A DNA stretch of 52,130 nucleotides, from positions 1 to 52,130 of the forward strand of contig JAUCBJ010003209.1 of assembly GCA_032718475.1 (NCBI GenBank), written 5' to 3'. The notes below the pieces were generated by a model. The model was not told the DNA's origin and made no database searches. It saw only the letters and a program-made list of their open reading frames with translations. This DNA is from Nemertoderma westbladi (taxonomy: Eukaryota > Xenacoelomorpha > Nemertodermatida > Nemertodermatidae). A program made the translations under genes and the position numbers. Every line of letters begins with the position of its first letter. Position 1 is the stretch's first letter. Shown here piece by piece: positions 33,323 to 45,429 of the stretch.

Positions 33323-33975
33323 CCCTATTAAACCCGGCGTGGGGTCAATATGACCCCCTCCCCGTGGTTTTTTTGATATAACTCTGAAACAAACGTAGTG
33401 GAGAATCTGAAATTTTCCGACTTTTCCTAACATGAATTCCACGAAATGTCAACCAAGGAACAAAAAAAGTAACTTTCTCTAATCCAATTTTTTTTCCCAT
33501 TGGTCGAAACTGTAAACATTTAGGATCTCAAAAATGGTTAAATTACAGAAATTGCTTCATTGGGTGAATTTTTATAGCCTCTGAAACATTTGGCAAAATA
33601 TTTCAAAATTTGCTACTTTCTATTTTCGATTATTTGGGAAGTTTATGTGTCTTTTTTCTCTTAATAATCACATGTCTAGGTCAATAGAACAGTAAAACAT
33701 TTCTCTTTGGCCTTCCTACTCACGATTACGAAGGTCACTTCATCTAATATCTTGTGATTTCTATATTTTTTTAAATTTCAAAAAAAAATAGATACACCCT
33801 TGCGAATTTTGTAATTCCGTTACGAAAATGTTCTATTTTTCTTGGTACAGTATTACAAGTTCTACTACCATCAGATATTGAATGTTCAATAATCTCTGCA
33901 TTACGGTGGCCCACAACGGACAACACAAACCACAAAACGAATGCATAGTGTTCTATGGGGCATAAGTTGCTGTTG
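33323..33975 (+). mobile_element. TTAA-type MITE, left end and body, right end lost
   Basis: TTAA (33319-33322) precedes CCCTATTAAACCCGG and GGGGTCAATATGACCCC, the same terminus as the element at 17397. Similarity to that family continues for about 100 bp and then diverges. No right terminus is visible before the satellite and the LTR element, so the end given is only the limit of this unexplained stretch. No gene is seen. Confidence 0.65.
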
Positions 33976-33977
33976 AA

Positions 33978-34000
33978 TGCGCCGTGAAAGCCACGGCACT
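33978..34000. repeat. Hairpin satellite, short left remnant
   Basis: GCGCCGTGAAAGCCACGGCACT is one half-unit of the 32-bp satellite found at 50933-51315. The 16.9-kb LTR element separates the two parts. Confidence 0.85.
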
Positions 34001-35190
34001 TGTAAAGGCTTTTGCGGAATTAGCTGGTTATTTTTCCCGCAAAGTACTCTGTAGGTGTTTTAACGGACATAAAAAGCCGTTTCCTTACTGTACCGGTGTT
34101 TTAGTGGACATCCATTTCTTCTGTATGTGTACTTTAGCGGACATAACTAGCGATTTTATGTCGCAATAAGCCAAAATCCTCTTGATACAGTGTAGTTACC
34201 ATGACGACATCTAACAGCTGATATGTACACGTGTAACTTTTCCTTTGTTTCTTTGTTCGGTCAACCAATCGGAACGATTCTCAGGTTATTTGGACAGAAA
34301 CCTCCGGGAAATCGCGCAATGCATTACGGTTTATGTTTACCTTTTTTCCTGATGCCAGAAGACCGGCTTTGGAATTTCTGTGTTTCAGGCTTTAGCCAAA
34401 CATTAGTAGGCTTTGATCATAGAAACGTATAACTGTTATCATATCACATCCTATCAAACGAATCACACTTGTCATATGGTCATATCTCATACAAACACCG
34501 CATTATTTTTACTGCTATTTACTTTACTTTATATTTACTTTATTAATTATATCAGTTGATGGAATATTATTATATTTGGATAATATCGATAAATAATCAT
34601 AAAACCCCAATCTTCTTGATATACTGAAGGTAAGAGACAGGTTACATAAAGCAATTGCGACTTACATTATATTGGTTTTGGAGTGAATCTAATGCTATTT
34701 CATAGGCACTACATGTGTCGGTTGCTGTTCTCTTTATATGTGACTAAAATTAGTGAAGGTCGGCAGATCGGTGTGCAGCATTGTGCGGTAGTGTGCATGA
34801 TTGTGACAGATAACAAAGCATCTCCTAAAGAATGCGCTTTATACGTGAATCATTAGCCATCCCGTTGTGTTTAGTGTAAGTCATAACTCTGTTTACATAC
34901 TTAGAGCGCCACGTCCTAAAGGAACTGTTGATATTTCCCGAAAGTGAATAATATTTGTCAGAGATTATATATTAACGATCAGTCGAATAATACAGTAGGC
35001 CTACACCGCAATAAGGTCAGAGCTTCCGAATCCAGTCTCCCGGGTATATCCAGCGGGTGAATGGTCGCGCATAGACTGGCTTCGGCTAATGTAGTGTATC
35101 AAATACTCGTCATAGGCTAAAGTCGATTTATAATCTAGAAGACACCTAAATTTGGCAGGTTAAACTGCTAAAGGTCTGAAAGCGCGAACA
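34001..35190 (+). repeat. 5' LTR of the giant element
   Basis: 1190 bp, TG...CA. It differs from the 3' LTR by roughly ten substitutions and several small indels, including 8 bp near 34475. A 69-codon ATG frame (34223-34432) is kept in both LTRs but resembles nothing known. I could not match the bases after it to a tRNA primer site. Confidence 0.93.
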
Positions 35191-37531
35191 ATAACAGTTA
35201 TAATATTCTGATTGCAGTGTAGGCAATAAATATAGTTGTCTATTGTTCTGGTAAGAACAATAACAGTTATACCTTCTTTATTGCAGTAGGCAATAAAGAC
35301 GAAAAGTACCGGTCGACCGGTAATCAGTAGGCCTAAATACCTAAATACCCGAACCGGTACTTACAGCAGTACAGGTACATCAGTATTATTCGATTTTGAT
35401 AATTATATACCGGTAGGTCTTGATATTTAATCAGGGAGGGCCTGCCCTGGTTTTTTATTGGGATTTTACTTATTTCTGTCAGTTTTATTTATCTGTAAGT
35501 TAATATTGAGCAGAAGACGTGTAAGCCTGCTCAGATTGTACAGATAATTTGTAGGCTGGACTGTTGTCTGACTGTTGTTAAGTCTGAAGAGATTACAGTG
35601 TGTGTAGAGTGTATGTCCGATAAAGTACTAGTTAGGAAAGTGGGTGGCATCCAGTGCTGTAAGGTAAATCCCCCTGAAAGAATAAGTCGTACTACTCGGT
35701 TAGAACGCATACTAACTAACCATTTCGGAGTCTGCATATACTGTGGTTTATTTAGGTTTGATAGTAGTCTGCCAGCGTTTGGTCTGTATTTTGTTTGTGT
35801 AGTCTGTAAGGGTAGCGTAATATTTATTATTCAGAGTTTATGCGATTATTCGCAACAATCATACCCCATGTTTATTCCTACAGTAATTGTGCTTGTTATA
35901 TATACCGTTATAGTTAAATTAACCCCGGTACTACATCAGGGCTGTTTGGCATAGGTAAAGACTGGAGATTTTATGCTTTGGTCACTCCGGCAGATACCGT
36001 GGTTCCTTTAGCTGTACAAGTATTTTTAACTGCTGATTATTTGTTGTATAAGTACTTGTACCTAATTTAGGGTTTAGTGTACAGTGCTTTCCGAAGGTAA
36101 TTAGTGTGTAGGCAGTATATTTGTGTTGTAAAGTGGTTAATAGGCACGTTGGCTCTGGTAGGCCGCGGTAATTAACTTCTAGGTAGGAACACTCCGTGAT
36201 ACATAACGTAGTACTTATAGCGATACGGCTATAAGTCGTCAGACGGTGGTATTTTTCCTATCTGGACAACGCAGTATATTTACTACTGCTTTGTTATTTT
36301 CAAATACCGTAGTATCCTGTCTGTTTGTAATAACCAGATATTCTAACCCTTTGTTAGGCTGGTTTGTAGACTTCTTGTAAAATTACCCTAAAAATTCGTA
36401 CGTGTAATTTTTGTGTTTATTTAGAGATTGTAATCTCACCCCGAATTGTATGTAATTTGTAGTATTAAGTAACTTAGGCAAATTAGAATTATTTGTTTTA
36501 GTGTCCAACAAGTAGCACTTCACTGAGAGCGTACAGCTTCTGTGCAGTGACTCCTTCCCAGAAATAATAACATTTATTTCAAATATTGACAAAAACCCAT
36601 TAAACGAGTATATATATATTATAAATCAACTCAAACTGATTTATAAAATAGTAGGCCTGTCATACAACAATTAGGTCTTAATATCAGTTGGACTACTGCT
36701 TAAATAACGGTAATAAGGTAAAGTAAAGTAACCAAGTAACCCCCCTAAAATTCAGAAATTCAATTATTCTAAAATAATTGACATACCGGTATTTACAATA
36801 GGCTTATTATATTTATTTCTATAAATTTGAGCTGAAATTATATACCGGTATTCTGTAATTAATTCTAGTCTGTAATTATACTTATATATATACTATAAGT
36901 GTAAGCTGTATACCGGTATTCACGATAGGCTTATTATATATTTATATATTTGCGCTGAAATCATATACCGGTATTCTGTAATTAATTCTAGTCTGTAATT
37001 ATACTTATATATACTATAAGTGTAAGCTGTATACCGGTATTCACAATAGGTTTATTATATATTTATATATTTGCGCTGAAATTATATACCGGTATTCTGT
37101 AATTAATTCTAGTCTGTAATTATACTTATATATACTATAAGTGTAAGCTGTATACCGGTATTCACGATAGGCTTATTATATATTTATATATTTGCGCTGA
37201 AATTATATACCGGTATTCTGTAATTAATTCTAGTCTGTAATTATACTTATATATACTATAAGTGTAAGCTGTATACCGGTATTCACGATAGGCTTATTAT
37301 ATATTTATATATTTGCGCTGAAATTATATACCGGTATTCTGTGACAAACCTAGTCTGTAATAATACTTATATATACTATAAGTATATACTGGTACTCTAA
37401 TATATTGTATATATATCATATTACATAGAGTAACGATATCGGTAATTAATTACTAGGCTAACAGTGATACTGAATTACTAGACTTGCTTTAACTGTAATA
37501 TAGCAGTAGGCATTCAACTGTACAAACAAAC
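35191..37531 (+). other. Long leader of the giant element with a small Cys-rich ORF
   Basis: The stretch starts with two imperfect 66-bp repeats (CAATAACAGTTATA at 35189 and 35256). A frame at 35613-35954 (from an ATG; open since 35598) has paired cysteines CIYC and CVVC, an upstream CC and a hydrophobic C-terminus. It could be a small zinc-binding membrane protein, but it may be chance. The second half is AT-rich and includes a 121-bp tandem array. Confidence 0.45.
36783..37400. repeat. 121-bp tandem repeat in the leader, about five copies
   Basis: GTAAGCTGTATACCGGTATTCAC recurs with exact 121-bp spacing near 36901, 37022, 37143 and 37264. Each unit contains two copies of the palindrome ATACCGGTAT. 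It ends about 130 bp before the first ORF. Confidence 0.92.
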
Positions 37532-39843
37532 ATGTCTGACACAAAGCAAAACCTGTCAGACAGTCTCCTAGATACAACCATCTGTGACCCAGACAGGAGT
37601 GTGGAACGTGTGAGACCGAAGTTCAACTCACCTCCTACTGTAAGAAAGATCATCCCTCCAGTAGTAGTATCAGACCCTAGGCTAGTCCAACACCGTAGGT
37701 CTATCATAGGCACTCGAGCTCGGGTCAAGCGGGACCAAGAGGCAGCTGTTGAACAGCAGCAACACTCGAGCCGAGAGCTTGTTTCTCAGCGGCCCTACAG
37801 CTCCAGTAGTGCGGATACTGTAGAGCTGACACCCGAGCGCGGAGCAAAGATGGCAGATGCGGTTTATTCGGACCCCCTTCTCATCCTTCCCGCAGCCGTA
37901 CTCACTAGGGTATTGATTGCGGTGGAGGAACACCAGATTGATTGGGCGAGAAGTAAGCGATCGACCAAGGATAGTTATGCGGGATACACAAGGGAAGAAT
38001 TGAAGTCTATTGTCGAGTCGCAATAGAACTTCCCCGGACCCGGACTCCCGTTTGGCTTATCGCAAGCTGCCTGGGAAGACATACACAGGATGGGAGTGAC
38101 AAAAGAAACCAGCGATCCAGCTGTGTGGAAGAGGTCAGCAGCAGGATACGTACATGGATTCTTCAGCTCTATGGAGCGATTAGAGGAACAACTGTTTCGA
38201 CAACCCCAAGGACCTCAAGAGCAGGGAGAGCTGCTTTATCAAGTTAGAGAAATAATTCTAAGAATCAGACTAATCTTATCGGCCTTTGAGGAGGCTTCGA
38301 AAAGAAGACAAGACACGTCGTTGCAAGTTGCCGTAAAGACTTGGTTTCAGCGGGTGAGTCTCAAAGTTCAAGGAACTGCCCAGTGGAAATCTCAGCTGGC
38401 TGAGCGCTCAACCCATGGAGAATCAACAGACGCTACCTTTTCCCAAGTGGAAAGTGAAGTGACAGCAGAGAAACCGCATAAGAGGGATGCTATTGACATC
38501 TATCTGTCAGACTATCAACGATTTCTAGGTGATGAAGAGTTGAGGAGACGGTTGTCTGGACTTCGCCCTAATAGTGAAGGAGCTAAGCTTGTGTTGGACG
38601 CAATAGATGCGGAAATGTTAGCTGCGAACCAAGCTAAATTTGATGAAAGACTCCGCATCGCTAGGGTCCAAGAAGAACAAGTCAAGAAAAAACGTATAGA
38701 AGACAGACAGCAGCAGCGGCAATGGCAGAGGCAGAAGTGGAAAGAAAAGCGGCAGAGGCAGCGGCAGAGGCAAAGGCGGCAGCGGCAGAGGCAAAAGCCG
38801 CAGCTGCAATAATAGAAGCGGAAAGAAAGCGAGCAGTGGCAGAAGCAGAACGAAGAGCATCTGAAAAGACCACCCAACTAGAGTTGGAAAATATTCAAGA
38901 GAATCAAGACTGCATAAATAAACAGTTAACAGCTAGTCAAATGCAGATGATGAGTCGATCTACTCCCAAAAGACAGGGATATACATCATCTGATGAAGGC
39001 GATACCACCGATCCTGAAGGCGGAGGAAATAGATCTCGTCCAAGCAGACATAGAAGAATGTCCCACCGTCAGAAATTGCCTGATTTGCCCCCAGCTGTTA
39101 GAAGGCAACTAACTAACACAGACTTAGGTAGTACAGAACCCACAGAACCCACAGACCAAATAATTAAAATAGAAAGACTCCCTACTATAGTAGATGAGCC
39201 TGAAATAATTAGGCCTGTTCTCGAAGCCACCCCTTCGGTGATAGAGACACCTGTACTCCCAGAACCTACCTCTAAATTCCCTTTGCACAGTACTAAACTA
39301 CCTATGCCCAGTAGGACTGTTCACGAGTCCGAACCCGTCCTGGACGCCGAGCAAGATATCAATAATTTATCGCCCGTTGTCTCTCGCTCGTCCGCTACTA
39401 CGTTGGCGACTCCCGCTTCGGCGGTCGAGTGGGTAGCAGAGGGACGACGGGAGATGGGTCTCCTGCTCGGGCAGTTGAGGGAACACCACAAGTGCTCCTC
39501 TCAGCAGGTCCGGGAGATGGAAGGATCTGTTCAGCAGTTCAAGGGCACAGTAAGGGAAAGTAGGTTAGAGTTGCAAGAGGTGCAGCAGAGTATCGCATTA
39601 GAACGCGACAAATTAGTAAATACCCAAAGGGGTATACCATCAACCCCGGTAACAATGTGTCAACCTGTTAGGTCTGAAGTATTTCATGCGCAAGGTGTGG
39701 AGCCTACACGCATCTATACTGCTAGTGAAGTAGAAACTCCTATAGTAAACCCTATTAAGGGTAATTATAAACCTGTTGACAATGATATTCCATATAGACC
39801 TGATATAGACCACTACAAGCCTATGCGGGAAGAACTAGAGTAG
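37532..39843 (+). pseudogene. Gag-position coiled-coil protein of the giant element
   Basis: ATG at 37532. The frame runs to 38812 with one in-frame TAG (38024-38026), then continues in a shifted frame (38722-39843); the switch lies in an Ala/Glu/Lys-rich repeat (38700-38815) prone to slippage. The product would be about 770 residues: a Ser/Arg-rich head, a helical middle (SMERLEEQLFRQPQG, IRLILSAFEEASKRRQD), a long Ala/Glu coiled coil and a Pro/Thr-rich tail. It has no zinc knuckle and no recognisable BEL gag domain. It ends in TAG in the same frame as pol, 21 bp before the pol ATG. It is placed where gag belongs, and I infer a structural role only from position. Confidence 0.7.
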
Positions 39844-39864
39844 GTTGGTACATTACTGGCCCTC

Positions 39865-42800
39865 ATGGAAAGGTTACCAAAAGAACGGGTATACCAAGTA
39901 AGTGAATGGGAAGCGGAGAGCAGTGAGGTAGACGACCCAACTGAGGGAACACCATACTCCTCAGATAATGACGACATCCACCAACTCTTCGACGAAGAGA
40001 ATACCATCGATCTCCTTACGGAAAACGAGACTTGGCAAAACCAAGTGAACCTATGTCAACTCATTCGTCCATCAGGACAAGTCGACTATAACGACGAACT
40101 GAATGACGTAGTAGAGCGCTATAACGCAAAGACTTGGGATGAACACGCCGTACGATTCTTTACTCAAGAGGCTGTAGAGCCCAATTCCTACGATAAGGCC
40201 CTATCGGTAGAAGAAGAAAGAGCCAAGCAGATCCAAGAGACAACTACACGTTTTCTTAAAGATCAAGGTAGATATGAAATCGGTCTACCATTCCGAAAGC
40301 GAGAACCAAAATTCATAAACAACCGACCCTTGGCGGAGAAAAGAATTGCTCAACTACATCGACGCCTTACGGCAAATGCTTCAGCTAAAGAAATGTATCA
40401 GACTCAGTTGAAGAAATTTATTAACAAGGGATATGTGGAACGAGTACCGGAAGAAACACCCATAACTGAGAGAACGTACTATTTAACACATCATTACGTT
40501 CCCAAACCCGGTAAACCCCATGAAGTACAGGTAGTATTTGACGGCTCCGCCCTCCACATGGGCCAATCCCTTAATTCCGAGTTGTTACCAGGACCCAACT
40601 TACTCCAATCCTTGTTGGGAATACTCTTAAGATTAAGACAATATTCAATCGCTTTCGCCTCCGATATAGAAGGCATGTTCTTACAAGTCAAGGCGGTGGA
40701 TAGGGATCGAGACAGCTTACAATTTCTGTGGTGGCCGGAAGGAGACCTCAATCAGAAACCGGTGGAGTATGGGATGACCATCCAGGCTTTTGGGATCATC
40801 TCAAGCCCTTCAAACGCCTGTTCAGTGGTGCGCACCACTGCTGATGACAACCGGGACGCCTTCTCTAAAGAGGTGATCGACAACATCAAACGGGATATAT
40901 ACATGGACAACAATTTAAAGTCCCTTCCATCAGTTCAAGAAGCCATTGATGTCGCCAAAGGAACGGTAGAGTTCTTAAAAAGAGGTGGATTTCGATTAAC
41001 TAAATTCACCAGCAACTCCCGTGAGTTTCTGGAATCTATCCCGGTAGAAGATCGAGGAGCGAAAGATCTAGACCTAATCAAAGACGATCTTCCAGAAACC
41101 AAGACACTTGGTTTGAAATGGGACACAGAGAGAGATATCCTGTTTTTCCAGCTAAAACAGCGAGATAATCCAGTTCGGACTAAACGGATTTGTTTAAGTA
41201 TCCTGAGCACTTATTTCGATCCATTGGGATTTATTAGCCCAGTTATATTGATTGCTCGGAGCTTAGTACAACAAATGTGGCTTGAAAACCATTCATGGGA
41301 CGATCCACTTAAGGGAGAACTATTAAAGAAGTGGATGAAATGGGAAGATTCTCTACCAGCCATCGAGAACTTTATAATTTTCCGTTCATATTTTGGTCAT
41401 GTTCTCCCTACGTATTCCTATCAACTCCATGTGTTTGGAGACGCCAGCGATATGGGAATAGGTATAGTAGCCTACCTGAGAGTGGAAACTCCGGATGGAA
41501 TCAAAGTCGCCTTGGTTACCTCTAAGGCATTGATAAACAACAAGTTGAAAGTTCCTCGAGCGGAGTTAAAAGCGGCTCTATACGCTACAGCCATCGGCCG
41601 GAATGTAACAGAACAGATCGAATATCCACTGGAGAAAACTGTCTATTGGACCGATGCTTTACTCGTGTTGGAGTATATAACCAATGAAGTCTGTCAGTTC
41701 AGTGTCTTCGTTACCAACAGAGTAGCCATTATACTTAGTCGCACGAAGATGGATCAATGGAGACATTGCCCCGGAACGATTAATCCAGCAGACATCGCCT
41801 CCAGGGGAGCAACTCCACAAGAACTGATAGATACTCCAGACTGGTTAGGTGGACCTGACTTCCTAAGCAAAGAAGAGGATGAATGGCCTCCTCATCTTAC
41901 TACGGCGGAGATTAGACAGGCCAAGGGAGCGGAGAAAGTCAAACCTAAAACTCGGGCGAGTAAATCGAAGTTATTTAAACCCGTGGTAGATCTGTCTGTA
42001 CTACATACTTCCGGAGACGACGCTTTGGATCCAAAACCCACAGCCACAAATAAGTCTGTTGTGGAAATCAGAGAGAAGGATTGGAAATCTGGAATACCAG
42101 ACGTCTCGCAAGGACTCTCACCTCTCCTGCAGAGAGCGATATATCACTACAGTTCCTGGAATCGGCTCTGTAAGGCCGTTACATATTTAAAGCGATGTTT
42201 TCATCATCACTACTCCAGGACGAAGACCAATAGTGATACCGCTCCACTGACATCTGTGCAGGTCCATGTTGTTAAAGATCTTCCCAAATATAAGATATCC
42301 GACAGGTTTCTGAAGGAGAAGATCAGTTATCAGGAGCATGAAGAAACCAATAAGCAGATGCTGAGACTCCTGCAATGCTATGAGGATTCCGATAAGTATT
42401 TCCTGTTGTTGAGAAATCCACAGATGCACTTAAGGGATCGTTTCTCTAGCACAATGATAGATGGGTTGATACGTGTTGGAGGAAGATTAACTAATGCTCC
42501 ATTATCCTTTGACACTAAGTTTCCCATACTCATTAGAAATCTTGAAATACAAATCAAGATGATTGTAGATGTTCACAGCAAACTTTACCATGCTGGTAGA
42601 GAACGAGTTCTTAGTGAAATTCGAACTCGCTATTATTTTTATAAACCCCGTAGAGCTCTGAACCAAGTTCTTAGGAACTGCATACCCTGTAGGAAAGCAT
42701 TCAGTAGGCCTTTAACACAGCGAGAGGCAGAATTACCTAGGGAACGAGTAAGCTTCTATGAACCACCCTTTACTAATACCGGTGTAGATTTATTTGGCCC

Positions 42801-43789
42801 TATTGAAGTATATCGTGCTAGGACTATAGTCAAGAGATGGTGTGTCATCTTTGTTTGTATGACTTGTAGGTAGAGCTATCCATCTAGATATGGTGAACGA
42901 TTTATCTACCAACAGCTTCCTATTGAGCTTACGACGAAAGATCGCTCGCTTTGGAACTAGTAACACGATGAGATCTGATAAGGGAACGAACTTCATTGGT
43001 GCCAACAATGAAATCAAGGCTTACGTCAAAGATTGGAACCAAAGACAGGTGGACGATCAGCTAAGGGTAACAGCATCTAGCTGGACCTTCAACGCCGCCG
43101 ACGCCCCTTGGTGGGGAGGAAGTTGGGAGAGATTAATCAGGAGCGTGAAGACCGCATTTCACTTTATAGTGCCGTGCCGCGCGTATCTCACCGACGAACT
43201 TTTGCGGACATTAATGGAGGAAATCGCCGCCTATCTCAACGAGAGACCGCTTATGCCAGTCTCATCGAGTCCCGATTCCCTGGAAGCACTAACACCCGCG
43301 CACTTCCTACTGAAGAAACCTGTAGCCATGCTCCCACGATCGGAAATCACAGACGGAGACGAATACTGCCGACAAACTTGGCAACTTATGCAGTTGTTAT
43401 CCCTTCGTTTCGCTGACCATTTCGAAAAACATTATCTGCCCACGCTACAACTTCGAACTAAGTGGTTTGCGCAGCAAGAAAACGTCAGCGCTGGAGACAT
43501 GGCCCTTATTGTGGATTCAGATCTTCCACATAAGCGGTGGCAGACAGGTCGTATCATCGAGACTCACATCTCGGATGATGGTTTGGTGCGATCGGTAGAT
43601 CTCGTCATCATGCGACGTAACTTTAAGAAACCGGGAATTGTCTTCGAGACACAGCAGCTCAATCGCCCAGTTGGCCGTTTATGTTTACTGGAAAGAGACC
43701 GAGAACTCTCCGGAAACTATGGAAGGCAAGATACTCTTCCCACGACCACCTCCCTGATCCAACAAACATCTAGGGACTCCCCAACGTAA
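39865..43789 (+). pseudogene. BEL/Pao pol: reverse transcriptase, RNase H, integrase
   Basis: The first frame (39865-42873, 1002 codons) has RT motifs YVPKPGKPHEVQVVFD, FASDIEGMF (catalytic D267), FLWWPEGDLNQKPVEYGM and IYMDNNLKS, where the family has Y-x-D-D, so the second catalytic Asp is Asn at 349. The RNase H follows with GDASDMGIG (D526), PRAELKAAL, WTDALLVLEYI and NPADIASRG. The integrase has an HHCC finger (HSKLYHAG...CIPCRK) and GVDLFGP. A 4-bp tandem duplication (GTAG, 42866-42873) then breaks the frame. The rest (to 43789) carries the second and third DDE acidic residues (RSDKGTNFIGA, GGSWERLIRSVK) and the C-terminal DUF5641-type region. No aspartic protease motif is seen upstream. 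It is inactive in this copy. Confidence 0.93.
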
Positions 43790-45429
43790 CAGCGTCTGGA
43801 GTGGGTGTGTGACTATATGATTTCATATATTCTTATTATTTTATATTTATGTATGTATTATTATGTAATTTTATTATAATCGTTTTCTTTAATTTTATTT
43901 AGTAGAATGTTATTTTAGCGATTATTTAGTAGATTAGTGCAATATATATTAGTGTTTATTACTTAATTACTTATATATTATATATTTAGAGCAACGGCGA
44001 GAAATAATTCTTTTTCTCTTTCCTTACTGTCCGTATTACATTACAAATACGTAACTACAGTAAGATGAAATATCCGTACTTATTAAAGTACAATAAAGCT
44101 CCTACTATATTCAAGTATTATTGGTAAAGTAGAGTATTAGGAATGCAAAATTCAGATCCTCATGTCTCGGCTAAACCAAGCTCTGGGTAGACCTTGGAAA
44201 CGACTTGCCTCTTCTTACTGACATTGCTTCGTGCGATATTGCTCTCATACCGTATATTAAATAATACATATAGTAGCGTGATGTCCCTTTAACAGTAGCG
44301 CATAACGCAAAATAAATCTGTTAAACCCTTTGACCATCTGTAATTCTAGTCGATTAAGATATCGCGGCACCCACCGATATACTTGAAAAACAAAATTCTA
44401 GAATCAGTGGTTAATGTCCCCAGACATGTTCTGGAATAAACCGGTGCCCATCCTAAATATTAACTATTAATATTTATAAAATCTGTCAAATTTCAGATCC
44501 TTTAAAATTCTAGTCGATTAAGATATCGTAGCACTTACCGATACTCTTAAAAGACAAATTTCCTAGAATCAAGGATCCCAGTCCCCAGACATGTTCTGGA
44601 ATAAAATTATGTCTATTATAATATTAAATAATAAAATTTACGGGAATAAATGTAAATTCATCTTTTTAATGAATTTGATAAATTGTCATTTTATACAATT
44701 TATAACATTCCCAAAATTCCATTAATTAATAGATCATGGGATCATGGGAGATTCACCCTATTAAGTGTATTAGTGTGCGAGAATCTTCAATATATAGTCA
44801 ATAGCTGATAAAATTTATAAAATCATGTATAAAGGGGATATTGACAATTAAAGAATTACTATTAAATAGCATCCCAGATCTGTATGCATGAGAATTACCC
44901 TAATTCTACTGCTAGCTTTCCATAATGTCACCATAGCAACAACCACGCTAGAATTAGAAGTGAGTTAAAAGAACAATAGAAAGCTTACCCCATTGAATAG
45001 CATAGGGAATAAATAGCACACTGCTAGTATCCAAGGATACATAATAATAACGTGGCATTCTGGAAGGCACTTGACTAACGGACAAATGGCCCGAATGTGT
45101 ACAATTTGTGACAGTTGTGTGGAATTTGTGCATTTATAGGTGAATGTTACTACTAAAGTGTGTTTACAGTAGCGAGTCGCAATTGTGAAAGTAGCACTAA
45201 CTCTGCAGCAAGAACCTGAAGTAAATCTAAGCCTTTGGGACGGACAGTGGAGTGACTTGTGCCGGTTATCGTTGTCGTTGTGTAGCTACTACGTTGGCGA
45301 AAACACAGCGACGACGGTACATCGGCGCTGAGGTTCTTGCACTGTCCGGGGGCAGAGAGGGGTAGGCAGCGACGGCCGCTAGCCTAAATATAAACTCATT
45401 ATAATATTGAAAAAACTCATATAGCAGAT
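43790..45429 (+). promoter_or_regulatory. Spacer between pol and the 3' ORF, with duplicated segment and crossing inverted repeats
   Basis: There is no coding frame in 1.6 kb. A segment starting ATTCTAGTCGATTAAGATATCG is duplicated with a 164-bp offset (44344 and 44508), each copy containing CCAGACATGTTCTGGAATAAA. Just upstream of the next ORF, GCAAGAACCT (45208-45217) pairs with AGGTTCTTGC (45331-45340), and CGGACAGTG (45241-45249) pairs with CACTGTCCG (45340-45348). The two helices cross, a pseudoknot-like layout 80 nt before the ATG at 45430. The spacer may hold an internal promoter, splice acceptor or IRES for the 3' ORF; this is inference. Confidence 0.5.

Noticed and set aside
34223-34432. 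69-codon ATG frame kept in both LTRs of the giant element
   Set aside because: Conservation follows from LTR identity, and no known motif or selection evidence is visible.
44430-44600. p53-like half-sites AGACATGTTC in the spacer duplicates
   Set aside because: The two copies are 160 bp apart, too far for a p53 tetramer site. A short palindrome by descent is the simpler reading.
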